Source of the DNA: Synechococcus sp. UW140
GTDB taxonomy: Bacteria > Cyanobacteriota > Cyanobacteriia > PCC-6307 > Cyanobiaceae
Assembly: GCF_900474295.1 (NCBI RefSeq)
Contig: NZ_UCOB01000023.1
Coordinates: 153,252 to 217,251, forward strand
Length of the DNA: 64,000 nt
Reading direction: 5' to 3'
Shown here: in pieces, positions 34,291 through 42,622 of the stretch
Position numbering within the stretch: the stretch's first letter is position 1
Layout of the letters: each line of letters begins with the position of its first letter
The notes under the pieces: model-generated
Told to the model about the DNA's origin: nothing
Databases searched by the model: none
What the model saw: the letters and a program-made list of their open reading frames with translations, nothing else
Translations under genes and position numbers: made by a program

Positions 34291-34722
34291 TCAGTCTTTT
34301 CGGCCCTTGAGGTAAGCCTCATCCGCTTCCTGCATAGCTGCGTCATCGTCGTGGAACGTGCAGCCATAGAGCAGGTTGTTGATGCGCTCGACATCGAGCT
34401 CGCGCTCACCCACGTCGTCCCACAGGCGGCGTGAAAGCTCGTCGTCTGCGAGCTTGAATTGGGCTTCTGCCAGATCCCGCGTGATCGCGAAATAAGCTTG
34501 GCGATCGTTGCGGCTGCGGGCTTCCGCAGTGGTGATGGCCGGGGCGACCTGATCCTTCACGTAGGCGACGCCGCGGTAGCTCAGCTGTGGATGCAGGTCG
34601 CGCTGAGCCTTCTCGCGGCAGGTGTTGTAGTGCTGTTGGTGGTAATTCAGCACGCGGCAGGCTTTTGGGGCTGCTTTGTGGTGGGGTTCGTAGGTCTTGC
34701 CCCGGTAGAGAAGTGCACTCAT
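34291..34722 (-). CDS. DUF4278-domain protein
   Basis: 143 residues from the ATG at 34720-34722. The N-terminus SALLYRGKTYEPHHKAAPKA and the repeat LSYRGVAYVKD are the paired YRG-x-Y motifs of DUF4278, common in marine cyanobacteria. The C-terminal 75 residues (ARSRNDRQAYFAITRDLAEA, DDELSRRLWDDVGERELDVE) are shared with the shorter protein at 53020-53319. Function unknown. Confidence 0.75.
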   Translation of the reverse strand: MSALLYRGKTYEPHHKAAPKACRVLNYHQQHYNTCREKAQRDLHPQLSYRGVAYVKDQVAPAITTAEARSRNDRQAYFAITRDLAEAQFKLADDELSRRLWDDVGERELDVERINNLLYGCTFHDDDAAMQEADEAYLKGRKD

Positions 34723-35205
34723 GGTGTCGTTCCAGCGAAAGCTCAGGTCCCCGTTCCCTGGCCTGAGGCGAATTGCGCTCCGCCTAACGACGGAGTGAAC
34801 GTGTGTAGTGGTTGCTACAGATCTATTCAAGCGATGCCTGCTCTCGGTTTCGCCGATGCATCGAATTTCTTTACTCCTTCGCGCCTAAGTAGTGATACTT
34901 AGTGGGCTCGGATTCAGTCCGAATTGGCCTGGTCTGCATCCTCCAGTCTGTGCCAACCGTGGTGGCTGAAGTGTTGGTGCCGCAGAACATCTGCGCGGCG
35001 ATCTGCAGGGGAAGGGATCCTGATGTTCCAACCCGATTGGCTGGTGGTTGGATGCATCGAATTGCCACGCTAAACACTGGCTATTGCGATCAATCCTGCG
35101 GTTTTAAGTTGGAGTAGGCCGCACGATCACCGCCAACAGGATGGCTGCTGACCCGCTCGCTCTTGCGCAGGATGCGTGTCCCTTCGCTGGCTGACTGGCC
35201 TGGCG
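34723..35205. other. intergenic region, nothing convincing
   Basis: About 480 bases. Open frames exist on both strands (for example 34902-35117 plus), but none has a family motif or good ribosome binding site. No repeat copy seen. Confidence 0.35.
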
Positions 35206-36198
35206 TCAGTGGATGCAATCACTGGCGGTCTGGTCGCCGAGGTTGGCCTGCAGCCCCTTCAGTTTCTGTTCGCAGAGCTGCAACAGGTCAGAGGCCTGGA
35301 TCTGCCTGTTCTGCACCTCCAGTGCCATCGCGCTGAAGCTGGCCGTGCCATGGGGGAGGTCAATGGCTGCGCTCGAATGCCGCAGGGCCATGCGCATGGC
35401 CACGGCCCTGGCAAGAGCTGACTGGATGTTGGTGTCCGGCAGAAGCACCGCGATCATGCGCTGGTCCATCAGCCCGATGAAGTCGCTGTCGTTGCTGTTG
35501 TCCGTACAGATGCTGCAGATGGAGAGCAGCCAGCGCAAGCTGTTGGTGATGCCCAGCACGCCGCAAACGTCTTCGTGTTGATCGCAGGCCAGGGCAATCA
35601 GGCTCAGTGGTGTCTGGGTTGTGGCGGCACGCTCTAGTTCACGGGTCAGCACAAACGAGAACAGGTCTGATTTGGCCACGAGTCCGTTGTGGTGGGTCAG
35701 CAACGCATGTCGCGCGATCAGGTCCCGGTTGACGATGTCGCTGAGATCCTCCAGCAGTTGCAGTTGCGCCTGGCTGATCGTTCTGGTGTGGCGATCGATC
35801 ACGCAAAGCGTTCCCAGCTTGTGCTGCTTCTTCCCCCTCAGCGGGCAGCCGGCATAGAAGCGGATGTGCGGGCTTGAGGTGACAAGAGGATTGTTGGAAA
35901 AACGCGGATCTTGCCGGGCATCTGGCACCACCAGAGGCGTGTCTTGCTGGATGGTGTGCGTGCAGAACGACACAGCCCGGGGTGTTTGCTTCTGGTTCAG
36001 CCCATGGCGGGCCAGGCACCACTGCCGGTCTTGATCAATCAGTGAGATCAGCGCAATCGGGGTGTCCATCACCGTTGCGGTCAAACGCACCAGCCTCTGC
36101 AGGGCGTCATCCTCGGGCTGATCGAGCAGTCCGGAGCGTTCAAGGGCCCTGACGCGCTCGAAGTCGGAGCCTGATCTGCGGTCGGTCGCTTGCGGCAT
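35206..36198 (-). CDS. GAF domain protein with degenerate GGDEF-like C-terminus
   Basis: 330 residues from the ATG at 36196-36198; a GTG five codons upstream is an alternative. The GAF domain covers about residues 20-165 (ALERSGLLDQPEDDALQRLV, FCTHTIQQDTPLVVPDARQD, FYAGCPLRGKKQHKLGTLCV). The last 150 residues follow the GGDEF fold, but where GGDEF should stand the sequence reads GLMDQRMIAVLLPDTN, so cyclic-di-GMP synthesis is not expected. Probably a cytoplasmic sensor. Confidence 0.78.
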   Translation of the reverse strand: MPQATDRRSGSDFERVRALERSGLLDQPEDDALQRLVRLTATVMDTPIALISLIDQDRQWCLARHGLNQKQTPRAVSFCTHTIQQDTPLVVPDARQDPRFSNNPLVTSSPHIRFYAGCPLRGKKQHKLGTLCVIDRHTRTISQAQLQLLEDLSDIVNRDLIARHALLTHHNGLVAKSDLFSFVLTRELERAATTQTPLSLIALACDQHEDVCGVLGITNSLRWLLSICSICTDNSNDSDFIGLMDQRMIAVLLPDTNIQSALARAVAMRMALRHSSAAIDLPHGTASFSAMALEVQNRQIQASDLLQLCEQKLKGLQANLGDQTASDCIH

Positions 36199-36334
36199 CT
36201 GCGTCAAAGGCACGGGGGCTATGGAGATGGGATCGTCTCTTCACGTCCACTTGGCAGCTCTTCCCTTCCGTTCTATGTCTCTTGCGTCTCGGCTGTCATG
36301 AAGTGATTGGCTTAATTCCTGCGCACTGATGGGC

Positions 36335-36769
36335 TCAGGATCCGTAGCGGTCAAACACCTGGGTGGTGCCGTCATCATCGAGGCTGAGCACGGCGAAGGC
36401 CTCGGCGTTGATGCCCTCACCGTCCATCCCGGGGGATCCCATCGGCATGCCTGGAGCGCTGAGTCCGCGCAGCGCCGGTCGCTGCTTCAGGAGCCGCTGG
36501 ATGGAGCGGGCCGGTACATGGCCTTCGATCACATAGCCGTCCACCACTGCGGTGTGGCACGACTCCAGTTCTGCTGCAATGCCATGCTCTGTTTTGACGG
36601 CCGCCATGTCTTCATGCACCGCATCGGTGACGCTGAAGCCGGCCGCGGTGAGGTGTGACTCCCAGGCGGTGCAGCACTCGCAGTTGGCGGAACGGTGAAC
36701 CGTGATGGGACTGGACAGCATCAGGACTGTGCTGAGCAGGGTGCTAATCAGTTGCAGGGCTATGGGCAT
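36335..36769 (-). CDS. DUF411 metal-binding protein
   Basis: 144 residues with an N-terminal signal or anchor (LQLISTLLSTVLMLSSPITV). The core ANCECCTAWESHLTAAGF (CxCC), SCHTAVVDGYVIEGHVPA and GLSAPGMPMGSPGMDG are the conserved Cys-, His- and Met-rich motifs of DUF411, a family tied to copper handling. Periplasmic. Single gene. Confidence 0.83.
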   Translation of the reverse strand: MPIALQLISTLLSTVLMLSSPITVHRSANCECCTAWESHLTAAGFSVTDAVHEDMAAVKTEHGIAAELESCHTAVVDGYVIEGHVPARSIQRLLKQRPALRGLSAPGMPMGSPGMDGEGINAEAFAVLSLDDDGTTQVFDRYGS

Positions 36770-36909
36770 CCCATCTCCGTCGTCAAGCTCGAGTGCTTGG
36801 GCTGATGCCCTGCATGCTGAACCAGCCTTGGCTGTTGTCCAACCATTGCAACGCCAGTGGTTGCGGTCACCGTTCGCTCACTAGTGTGATTGCAATGAGG
36901 GAGGTGGTG

Positions 36910-37182
36910 ATGACGCTTCTTCTTTGGATCAACCTGGTGTTGGTCGCGGTGATCCTTGCCGACTATGTCGTTCGTCAGGTGATCGAGCGAGTGGGGGAAT
37001 GGCGTCGCCTGCGCGGCCTGCTGTCTGGTCATCCCGAAATGACAGGCGTGCATCCTGAGCAAGACGGCCTGATGGTGTTCGAGATCGAAGAGGATCTCGC
37101 CTCTTTCATCCTCGATAACGATGCCCCCGGCCAGGATCGTCCCTTCCGTGTGGTCGTTCCCGATTTCGACGACGACGACTGA
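36910..37182 (+). CDS. small membrane-anchored hypothetical protein
   Basis: 90 residues from the ATG at 36910, chosen because an AGGGAGG ribosome binding site ends five bases upstream; an ATG at 36895 would overlap it. One helix (LLLWINLVLVAVILADYVV), then basic RVGEWRRLRGLL and an acidic tail ending in several Asp (FRVVVPDFDDDD). Unknown function. Confidence 0.6.
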   Translation: MTLLLWINLVLVAVILADYVVRQVIERVGEWRRLRGLLSGHPEMTGVHPEQDGLMVFEIEEDLASFILDNDAPGQDRPFRVVVPDFDDDD

Positions 37183-37191
37183 TGGCTGCCA

Positions 37192-37611
37192 TCAGCCGTG
37201 GGCTCGCAGCTGATCCCATTGCTTGATCAGGGCTCTGGGCACCGGCCGAGCTTGGTAGTCACGGGGATCGGTTGGACCATGCCGCAGCACGGCATTCACC
37301 ATCACCACGGGTTGACGGCTGCGGTTGATGGCGCCGTGGGGAACGCCCGGAGGGATCCTCACCCAGGTGGCTTCGTCCTCTCGCAAACTGATGCGATGCA
37401 ATCTGCGGTTCTGCAGAACAATCAGCTCGACGCTGCCACGTAGCACCATCAGTTGATCGGTTTGATGGCGATGACAGAACAATTCCGGAACGCTGGATCG
37501 GCTCACTTCAGCCACCAAGGTTTCATCGCTTGGGAGTGGATCGCTAAAAAAGGCGACACCGGCCTTTAGGCCAGTGCAGGGCAAAATCTCCACGGCTTGA
37601 GGTGCATGCAT
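37192..37611 (-). CDS. cupin-fold protein (dTDP-sugar epimerase-like)
   Basis: 139 residues. FCHRHQTDQLMVLRGSVELI and WVRIPPGVPHGAINRS are cupin motifs 1 and 2, giving a double-stranded beta-helix with conserved His. The ending (RALIKQWDQL) and spacing recall the WxcM/FdtA or RmlC-like cupins. Converges with the 36910 gene. Substrate unknown. Confidence 0.72.
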   Translation of the reverse strand: MHAPQAVEILPCTGLKAGVAFFSDPLPSDETLVAEVSRSSVPELFCHRHQTDQLMVLRGSVELIVLQNRRLHRISLREDEATWVRIPPGVPHGAINRSRQPVVMVNAVLRHGPTDPRDYQARPVPRALIKQWDQLRAHG

Positions 37612-37705
37612 GATTCGACGCGTGATTGCATCAAGGATCGCGAAATCCAGAGCACAATCGGTGTGTCAGTTGGTACGTAATCAAGCGGGTGTCAGCAATG
37701 CCAGA

Positions 37706-38557
37706 TCAGGCAACAGAAGCCATCAGCATTGAGGGGGATTTGAATCGGAATCCAGCAGACTTGAGTTTCTGATTTGACACCTTGGCATTCATCGCCCGAG
37801 CACCTTTGAAATCTTGATTGGCCCAGATCACAGGTGGTAGACCATCGAGATCACAGATTTCGTTGGAGAGTTGCCGGCGGCTGAGCTGCATGTCGTCTAC
37901 CAGGTTGTAGATGCCCTCTAAGTTGTTGTCAAAGGCAAATTGAACTCCACTGGTGATGTCGAGTAGGGAGCTCCATGCGGGGATACTATTGCCGTTTTTA
38001 GGGATCTGCTCTCCAGCAGCCTGCTTGATGATGCTGACCATGTCGCGGCCTGGGCCATAGATTCCGCCTAGGCGCAATACGCAGATGGTGGTGTCCGGAC
38101 GGTCGATGGACAGCAACAGAGTTTCTGCTTCTCCAAGCATCCGGTTCACCGGATTGATCGCATCAAGTGATGACTCTTCATCGACTAAGTCTCCGTTCTG
38201 ATTGCCATACACTCCGGCGGTACTGATGTAGGTCACATGCAGGTGTTGGCTGCTCGTTCTGCTGCGCAAAGCTCTGGCGAGGTTTCGGATGCCAGTAGAG
38301 AAGACAGCTTCGAGGTCGTCCATACTTTCTGTGGGCGCAACACTGATGAGCACTCCATCCTGTCGTTCCAGAAATGTCAGATCTCCATTGGGGTCTGTGA
38401 GATCAAGCACGTGTGGCTCGTGCACTATGTCATGCAGTTCCCGGAAGCGTTGTCTTGATCGGGTTGTGCCGAGAACATGATGCCCTGCATATTTCATGCT
38501 GACAGCAACATCGGCGCCGACATAGCCACAGCCGATCACAGCGAATGATGATTGCAT
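37706..38557 (-). CDS. NAD-dependent epimerase/dehydratase-type protein
   Basis: 283 residues from the ATG at 38555-38557. AVIGCGYVGADVA is a Rossmann GxGxxG motif. TYISTAGVYGNQNGDLVDEE gives the ST-x-GVYG active-site strand, and LRLGGIYGPGRDMVSII is the usual downstream block. The expected catalytic YxxxK is not obvious, so the enzyme may be atypical, as in the YeeZ-like group. Cytoplasmic. Confidence 0.8.
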   Translation of the reverse strand: MQSSFAVIGCGYVGADVAVSMKYAGHHVLGTTRSRQRFRELHDIVHEPHVLDLTDPNGDLTFLERQDGVLISVAPTESMDDLEAVFSTGIRNLARALRSRTSSQHLHVTYISTAGVYGNQNGDLVDEESSLDAINPVNRMLGEAETLLLSIDRPDTTICVLRLGGIYGPGRDMVSIIKQAAGEQIPKNGNSIPAWSSLLDITSGVQFAFDNNLEGIYNLVDDMQLSRRQLSNEICDLDGLPPVIWANQDFKGARAMNAKVSNQKLKSAGFRFKSPSMLMASVA

Positions 38558-38669
38558 AGCCCTTGATTCAGTCAAGAGATGATTAGATCTTTTGGTGGAT
38601 TGATGTTGAAGCGGTTCCTACAGTTTTCCGATCGAATGATGCGCTTTGGATCCACCAAGATCTTTGCTT

Positions 38670-38755
38670 TGGTTGTTGGCTGGATGATGCCAACAACCAG
38701 ATGGTTGCCGATGATGCATCGTCTTCCGACAGTGTGGATGACGATGCATCATCGG
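38670..38755. repeat. two tandem perfect stem-loops
   Basis: TGGTTGTTGGC/GCCAACAACCA (38670-38680 with 38689-38699) and, nine bases on, CCGATGATGCATCGTC with GACGATGCATCATCGG (38708-38723 with 38740-38755). Both arms match perfectly (11 and 16 bases). They lie between two minus-strand genes and have no T-run, so they may protect a 3' end, act as a factor-dependent terminator, or be structural. Confidence 0.8.
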
Positions 38756-38768
38756 CCCTGACTTTTGA

Positions 38769-39041
38769 TCAGGTATAAACCTTGGCGATCAGCGGACCAG
38801 CCTGATCATCGGCAAGAACGGGAGTTACTTTCCAGTCGAGGCATTCGGCCCATTCGGCCGCATGCTCGTAGCAAGCCTCAGCATTGTCGGCTTCAACGAG
38901 GATCCATCCCTCGACGGATCCTGGACCATGAAAACGCTTCCATGATTTGCACTCAGGGAAGGGAGCACCAGTGGCCAGAAATTTTCTGGCAGCAATTTCG
39001 TGATAGCCGGTCTTGAACGACCAATGCATTAGGAACGTCAT
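38769..39041 (-). CDS. DUF3303 family protein
   Basis: 90 residues from the ATG at 39039-39041. MTFLMHWSFKTGYHEIAARK, then SWKRFHGPGSVEGWILVEAD and AEWAECLDWKVTPVLADDQA give the ferredoxin-like (dimeric alpha-beta barrel) pattern of DUF3303. Cyanobacterial members are common; the reaction is unknown. Confidence 0.78.
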   Translation of the reverse strand: MTFLMHWSFKTGYHEIAARKFLATGAPFPECKSWKRFHGPGSVEGWILVEADNAEACYEHAAEWAECLDWKVTPVLADDQAGPLIAKVYT

Positions 39042-39188
39042 TGCAAATGCGGTTTTGGGGCGTTGGAACCATCTCACAAAACTGAGTTTGTGTCAGTCAA
39101 TTTGAGTGTTCCTGAATAGACAGCCCACAAAGCAAGAGGTTGTGGACTGTCTTGCGCCTTGGCAACCCATCGGAAAACAGATCGACGT

Positions 39189-39308
39189 TTAACGGTCGCT
39201 GTTGAGGTAGGGCAGATCCGATGGTTTGGACAATGTGAATACCACAGCGGCTGTGATCAGGCTGCCGAAGGCGAGCATGGCGTAAATCCAGATCGTGTAA
39301 TCGGACAT
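39189..39308 (-). CDS. 39-residue single-helix membrane protein behind a high-light-inducible gene
   Basis: The chain is MSDYTIWIYAMLAFGSLITA, further hydrophobic residues, and a polar tail SKPSDLPYLNSDR. Its ATG overlaps the stop of the high-light-inducible gene (TGATG), so they are translationally coupled. Together with 9977-10105 it shares the (M)xDYT start. Probably a thylakoid accessory subunit. Confidence 0.6.
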   Translation of the reverse strand: MSDYTIWIYAMLAFGSLITAAVVFTLSKPSDLPYLNSDR

Positions 39309-39508
39309 CAGTTCAGCCCCAAAACACCAAAGCTGATCTGGCTGAGGATGCCATGACCGGTGAGGGCCTCGGTGAGTACACCGATGACGAAGCCGAGCAT
39401 GGCGACGCGGCCATTCAGGAGTTCGGCCCGTGCCATGCGTTCGCCCTTGATTTGATCAGCAGCGGCTTGCTGGAACCATGCATCGTTTGCAGCTTGGACG
39501 GAATCCAT
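39308..39508 (-). CDS. high-light-inducible protein (Hli/SCP)
   Basis: 66 residues from the ATG at 39506-39508. The single chlorophyll-binding helix reads ARAELLNGRVAMLGFVIGVL and continues TEALTGHGILSQI. It has the E-x-x-N-x-R-x-A-M signature of the light-harvesting superfamily. Such proteins bind pigment and protect photosystem assembly under stress. Coupled to the 39189 microprotein. The promoter region shares an element with the second Hli gene at 63041. Confidence 0.92.
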   Translation of the reverse strand: MDSVQAANDAWFQQAAADQIKGERMARAELLNGRVAMLGFVIGVLTEALTGHGILSQISFGVLGLN

Positions 39509-39522
39509 AGAACCTCGAAGCG

Positions 39523-39551
39523 TGTAAAGCAATGTTACGCCAATTTGTAAC
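39523..39551 (-). promoter_or_regulatory. HLR1-like element upstream of the high-light-inducible gene
   Basis: On the minus strand GTTACAAA (39551-39544) is followed after seven bases by AACATTGCTTTACA (39536-39523). The 14-base second part recurs exactly before the Hli gene at 63041. The GTTACA-type blocks recall HLR1 sites bound by RpaB, although the spacing is not the standard one. Confidence 0.5.
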
Positions 39552-39648
39552 GGAGTGCGAAGCGGCGTTGCTGCGTTGTCTCTTTGCGTTTTGGGATTCT
39601 TGGCCGTGCTCTGGTGTGGGCGATGGCCAGCGGCTGCCCATCACCATG

Positions 39649-39684
39649 AAAAAAACTCCTGAGATGCTCGACCAGCTCAGGAGT
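39649..39684 (-). terminator. intrinsic terminator on the minus strand, possible end of an unlisted RNA
   Basis: ACTCCTGAG (39655-39663) pairs with CTCAGGAGT (39676-39684), and the minus strand then reads a run of seven T. No gene ends just upstream on that strand, so a small RNA from about 39690-39860 may be terminated here. The rest of the 39509-39886 gap shows no gene. Confidence 0.65.
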
Positions 39685-39886
39685 TGGCGTCCCGTCCTAG
39701 GGCCCTGAGTCAGGTCTAAGGCGAAGCCATCAATCTCGATAGGTGGGGCTAGCCGCCCGCCCGTGTTCGGTCGAGGGTCGCGCCACTGCTTGCTCCTGTC
39801 TTGGTCCTGATCGTGCGGATCTTTGTGTGATTGCCAAGCGAGTTGCTTCGACTCCATCTATCCAAAGGAGAGTTTTCTCTTGATCT

Positions 39887-40156
39887 GTGTCGACCCCAAA
39901 GCACGACAGGATTCAGCATCTTGCTGATTCCATCAAGACCGGTCTTGACGGAGGCGTTGATGCCATTGCCGACAAGGTCAAGGACGCTCAGCTTTTCGCC
40001 GATGCAAAAGCCGATCAGATTGAGCGCAAAAATCAAGCCCTCAAAGTGAAGCTGGCTGACGTCCTGCGTTCCGCCCAAGCCAAGGGAGATGACATCCATG
40101 AAGGCATGCAGGAGCGCCTCAGCCAATGGGTTGCACAAATCGATGCCCAGTCCTGA
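39887..40156 (+). CDS. small charged helical protein before the sulfatase
   Basis: 89 residues from the GTG at 39887, the only usable start in this frame. Almost wholly helical and charged (STPKHDRIQHLADSIKTGLD, ADAKADQIERKNQALKVKLA, DIHEGMQERLSQWVAQID). Its stop is 36 bases before the sulfatase start, so an operon is likely. Function unknown. Confidence 0.6.
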   Translation: MSTPKHDRIQHLADSIKTGLDGGVDAIADKVKDAQLFADAKADQIERKNQALKVKLADVLRSAQAKGDDIHEGMQERLSQWVAQIDAQS

Positions 40157-40192
40157 ACAGGACGTTGCCTGAACTCACTCGCTTGCCTCTCC

Positions 40193-42613
40193 ATGACTGA
40201 ACAAACCAAGCTTTCCAGCCTGCTGCGTCAGGCCGCTCTTGGCGGTGGACTCCTTCTGGTGTCGACGTTGTCTGCTCCCTTGGCGGGCCAGAAGCCAGCC
40301 TTCGCCGGCACGCTGAACCGCATGACTCTGCCGATCGCAGAGCCGATGCCTGAAAAAGTCACCAAGGTGCTCCCTTCAGAGGTGCCATTGCCTCCCCAGT
40401 GGGAGGTCAAGGCACCAGCCAATGCTCCCAATGTGGTGATCATCCTTCTCGATGACGTTGGCTACGCAGCACCGTCGGCGTTTGGCGGCGTGGTGAACAT
40501 GCCGACGGCTGAGAAGCTTGCCCAGAATGGCTTGCGTTACAACAAATTCCACACCACAGCACTCTGTGCGCCGACCCGAGCGGCGCTGAAATCCGGTCGC
40601 AATCACCACAAGGTGAACATGGGCTCGATTCCTGAAATCGCAACTGGATATGCCGGTAACTCCACCGTGGTGCCCGATTACGCCGTGCCGGTTGCAGAAA
40701 TCCTCAGACTCAACGGCTACAACACAGCTGCTTTCGGCAAGTGGCATGAAACCCCAGGCCGTGAGACCACGGCAGCTGGTCCTCAGACGCGTTGGCCAAC
40801 GCGTCAGGGTTTTGAGAAGTTCTATGGCTTCGTGGGTGCGGAAGACAACATGTGGGAACCCACCATCCACGATGGTGTGACCGTAGTGGATGCACCGAAG
40901 AAAGATCGGTATCACTTCACCGAAGACATGACCGATCAGGCGATCGGCTGGATGCGGCAGCAGAAGGCCATCAAGCCAGATAAGCCATTTTTCATCTATT
41001 ACTCCTCAGCCGGTTCGCACTCTCCGCATCATGTCGGTCAGGAATGGATTGCTAAATACAAAGGCAAGTTCGATGAAGGCTGGGATGTTCTTCGCGAGCG
41101 CAATCTCCAGAATCAGATCAAGGCAGGGATTGTTCCTGAAGGCACTCAGATGGCCACGGCGCCAGACAGTATTCCCAAATGGGATAGCCTCACGCCACAA
41201 CAGCAGAAAATCTATGCGCGTCAGGCAGAAGTGTTTGCTGCTTTTACGGAGCACTCTGATCATGAAGCAGGTCGTTTAGTTCAAGCAATCGATGACCTTG
41301 GCGAGCTTGATAACACGTTGGTGATCTACATCACTGGCGACAATGGCGCCAGTGTTGAAGGGGATCGAAGTGGTCAATGGAATTGGAACCACTATCTCAA
41401 TGGTGTTGAAGAGACACCTGACGAACAGGAGGCCAAGCTTGATGAGTGGGGTGGGCCTACGACCTATCCCATGTATCACATGGGCTGGGCGATCGCCTTT
41501 AATTCACCCTTTGCTCTTTCTAAGCAGGTTGCGGGTGATTTCGGTGGAACACGCAATGGAACCGTGATCCACTGGCCTGAGCGCATCAGGCAGGGTGGCG
41601 GCATTCGCACGCAGTTCTCGCATGTGAATGATGTAGCCCCCACGATTCTTGAGGCGGCCAATCTGCCGATGCCAACAACGATCAATGGCATTAAGCAAAT
41701 CCCAATGCAAGGAACCAGCCTGCTCTACACATTTGACAACCCAGGCGCTAAGGAAAGGCATAACACACAGTATTTCGAGATTATTGGCAATCGCGGCATC
41801 TATCACAACGGTTGGATGGCGCGGACAACCGTCATGTATCCCTGGATGGCGCCGAACAGAATGAATACGGTTGCAGCAGATGATGGTTGGCAGCTGTACG
41901 ACACCACCAATGATTTCAGCTTGTCGAATGATCTTGCGGCTCAGTATCCGGATCGCCTTGCGGCCATGAAGCAGAAGTTCATGGAAGAGGCGATTGAAAA
42001 TCAGGTGTTGCCACTTGATGATCGTCTTCTTGAACGTCTGGTGCCGTCTGTTGCCGGTCGTCCGACACTGTTAGGTGATCGGACGTCCATCGATTTGTAT
42101 CCCTATGCCTGGAACATGGTCGAAGACTCGATCCTCAATGTGAAGAACGTGTCGAACAGTGTGACCGCCTATGTTGATGTGAAGGGAGGTGATGAAGATG
42201 GCGTGATTTTCTCCCAAGGTGGACGATTTGGCGGTTGGTCGCTGTACGTCGAAAACAACAAGCCCTCCTATACCTACAATTACATGGGTGAGCTGTTCAC
42301 GTTCACAAGTCATAAGCCATTGCCTAACGGTCAATCTGAAATTCGTTTCGAGCTTGACTACGACGGCGGTGGTGTTGGCAAGGGTGCTGACGTTCGGATG
42401 ATGCTCAACGGTGAAGTGGTTGCTGAGGGCCGTTTGGAGAAGACGATTGCATCGCGTTTCTCCATTGATGAAGGTGCTGATGTCGGGCTTGATCGTGGTT
42501 CCGCGGTCACGGTGAAAACCATTGGCCCTCGCCGTTACAGCGCCTATGGCGGCCAAATTGACAAGGTCACGATTCAGATTTTCCCTAAGCCCACTGATCA
42601 GAAGGCGAACTGA
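40193..42613 (+). CDS. arylsulfatase, Cys-type (formylglycine-dependent)
   Basis: 806 residues. After a signal-like N-terminus ending near PAFAGT, the alkaline-phosphatase-superfamily core begins with NVVIILLDDVGYAAPS (metal-binding Asp 87-88). The modification motif CAPTR (C125) gives the C-x-P-x-R rule for formylglycine conversion. Later metal and substrate ligands are in GKWHETPGR, and TGDNGASVEG is the distal metal motif. About 170 C-terminal residues form a lectin- or jelly-roll-like domain (GGRFGGWSLYVENNKPSYTY). The enzyme should cleave sulfate esters in the periplasm or outside. Maturation is provided by the next gene. Confidence 0.93.
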   Translation: MTEQTKLSSLLRQAALGGGLLLVSTLSAPLAGQKPAFAGTLNRMTLPIAEPMPEKVTKVLPSEVPLPPQWEVKAPANAPNVVIILLDDVGYAAPSAFGGVVNMPTAEKLAQNGLRYNKFHTTALCAPTRAALKSGRNHHKVNMGSIPEIATGYAGNSTVVPDYAVPVAEILRLNGYNTAAFGKWHETPGRETTAAGPQTRWPTRQGFEKFYGFVGAEDNMWEPTIHDGVTVVDAPKKDRYHFTEDMTDQAIGWMRQQKAIKPDKPFFIYYSSAGSHSPHHVGQEWIAKYKGKFDEGWDVLRERNLQNQIKAGIVPEGTQMATAPDSIPKWDSLTPQQQKIYARQAEVFAAFTEHSDHEAGRLVQAIDDLGELDNTLVIYITGDNGASVEGDRSGQWNWNHYLNGVEETPDEQEAKLDEWGGPTTYPMYHMGWAIAFNSPFALSKQVAGDFGGTRNGTVIHWPERIRQGGGIRTQFSHVNDVAPTILEAANLPMPTTINGIKQIPMQGTSLLYTFDNPGAKERHNTQYFEIIGNRGIYHNGWMARTTVMYPWMAPNRMNTVAADDGWQLYDTTNDFSLSNDLAAQYPDRLAAMKQKFMEEAIENQVLPLDDRLLERLVPSVAGRPTLLGDRTSIDLYPYAWNMVEDSILNVKNVSNSVTAYVDVKGGDEDGVIFSQGGRFGGWSLYVENNKPSYTYNYMGELFTFTSHKPLPNGQSEIRFELDYDGGGVGKGADVRMMLNGEVVAEGRLEKTIASRFSIDEGADVGLDRGSAVTVKTIGPRRYSAYGGQIDKVTIQIFPKPTDQKAN

Positions 42614-42622
42614 TTCGAGGTC

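Noticed and set aside
39456..40138. Minus-strand frames opposite the Hli region and the 39887 gene
   Set aside because: Composition is unlike protein and they overlap better-supported genes or the terminator.
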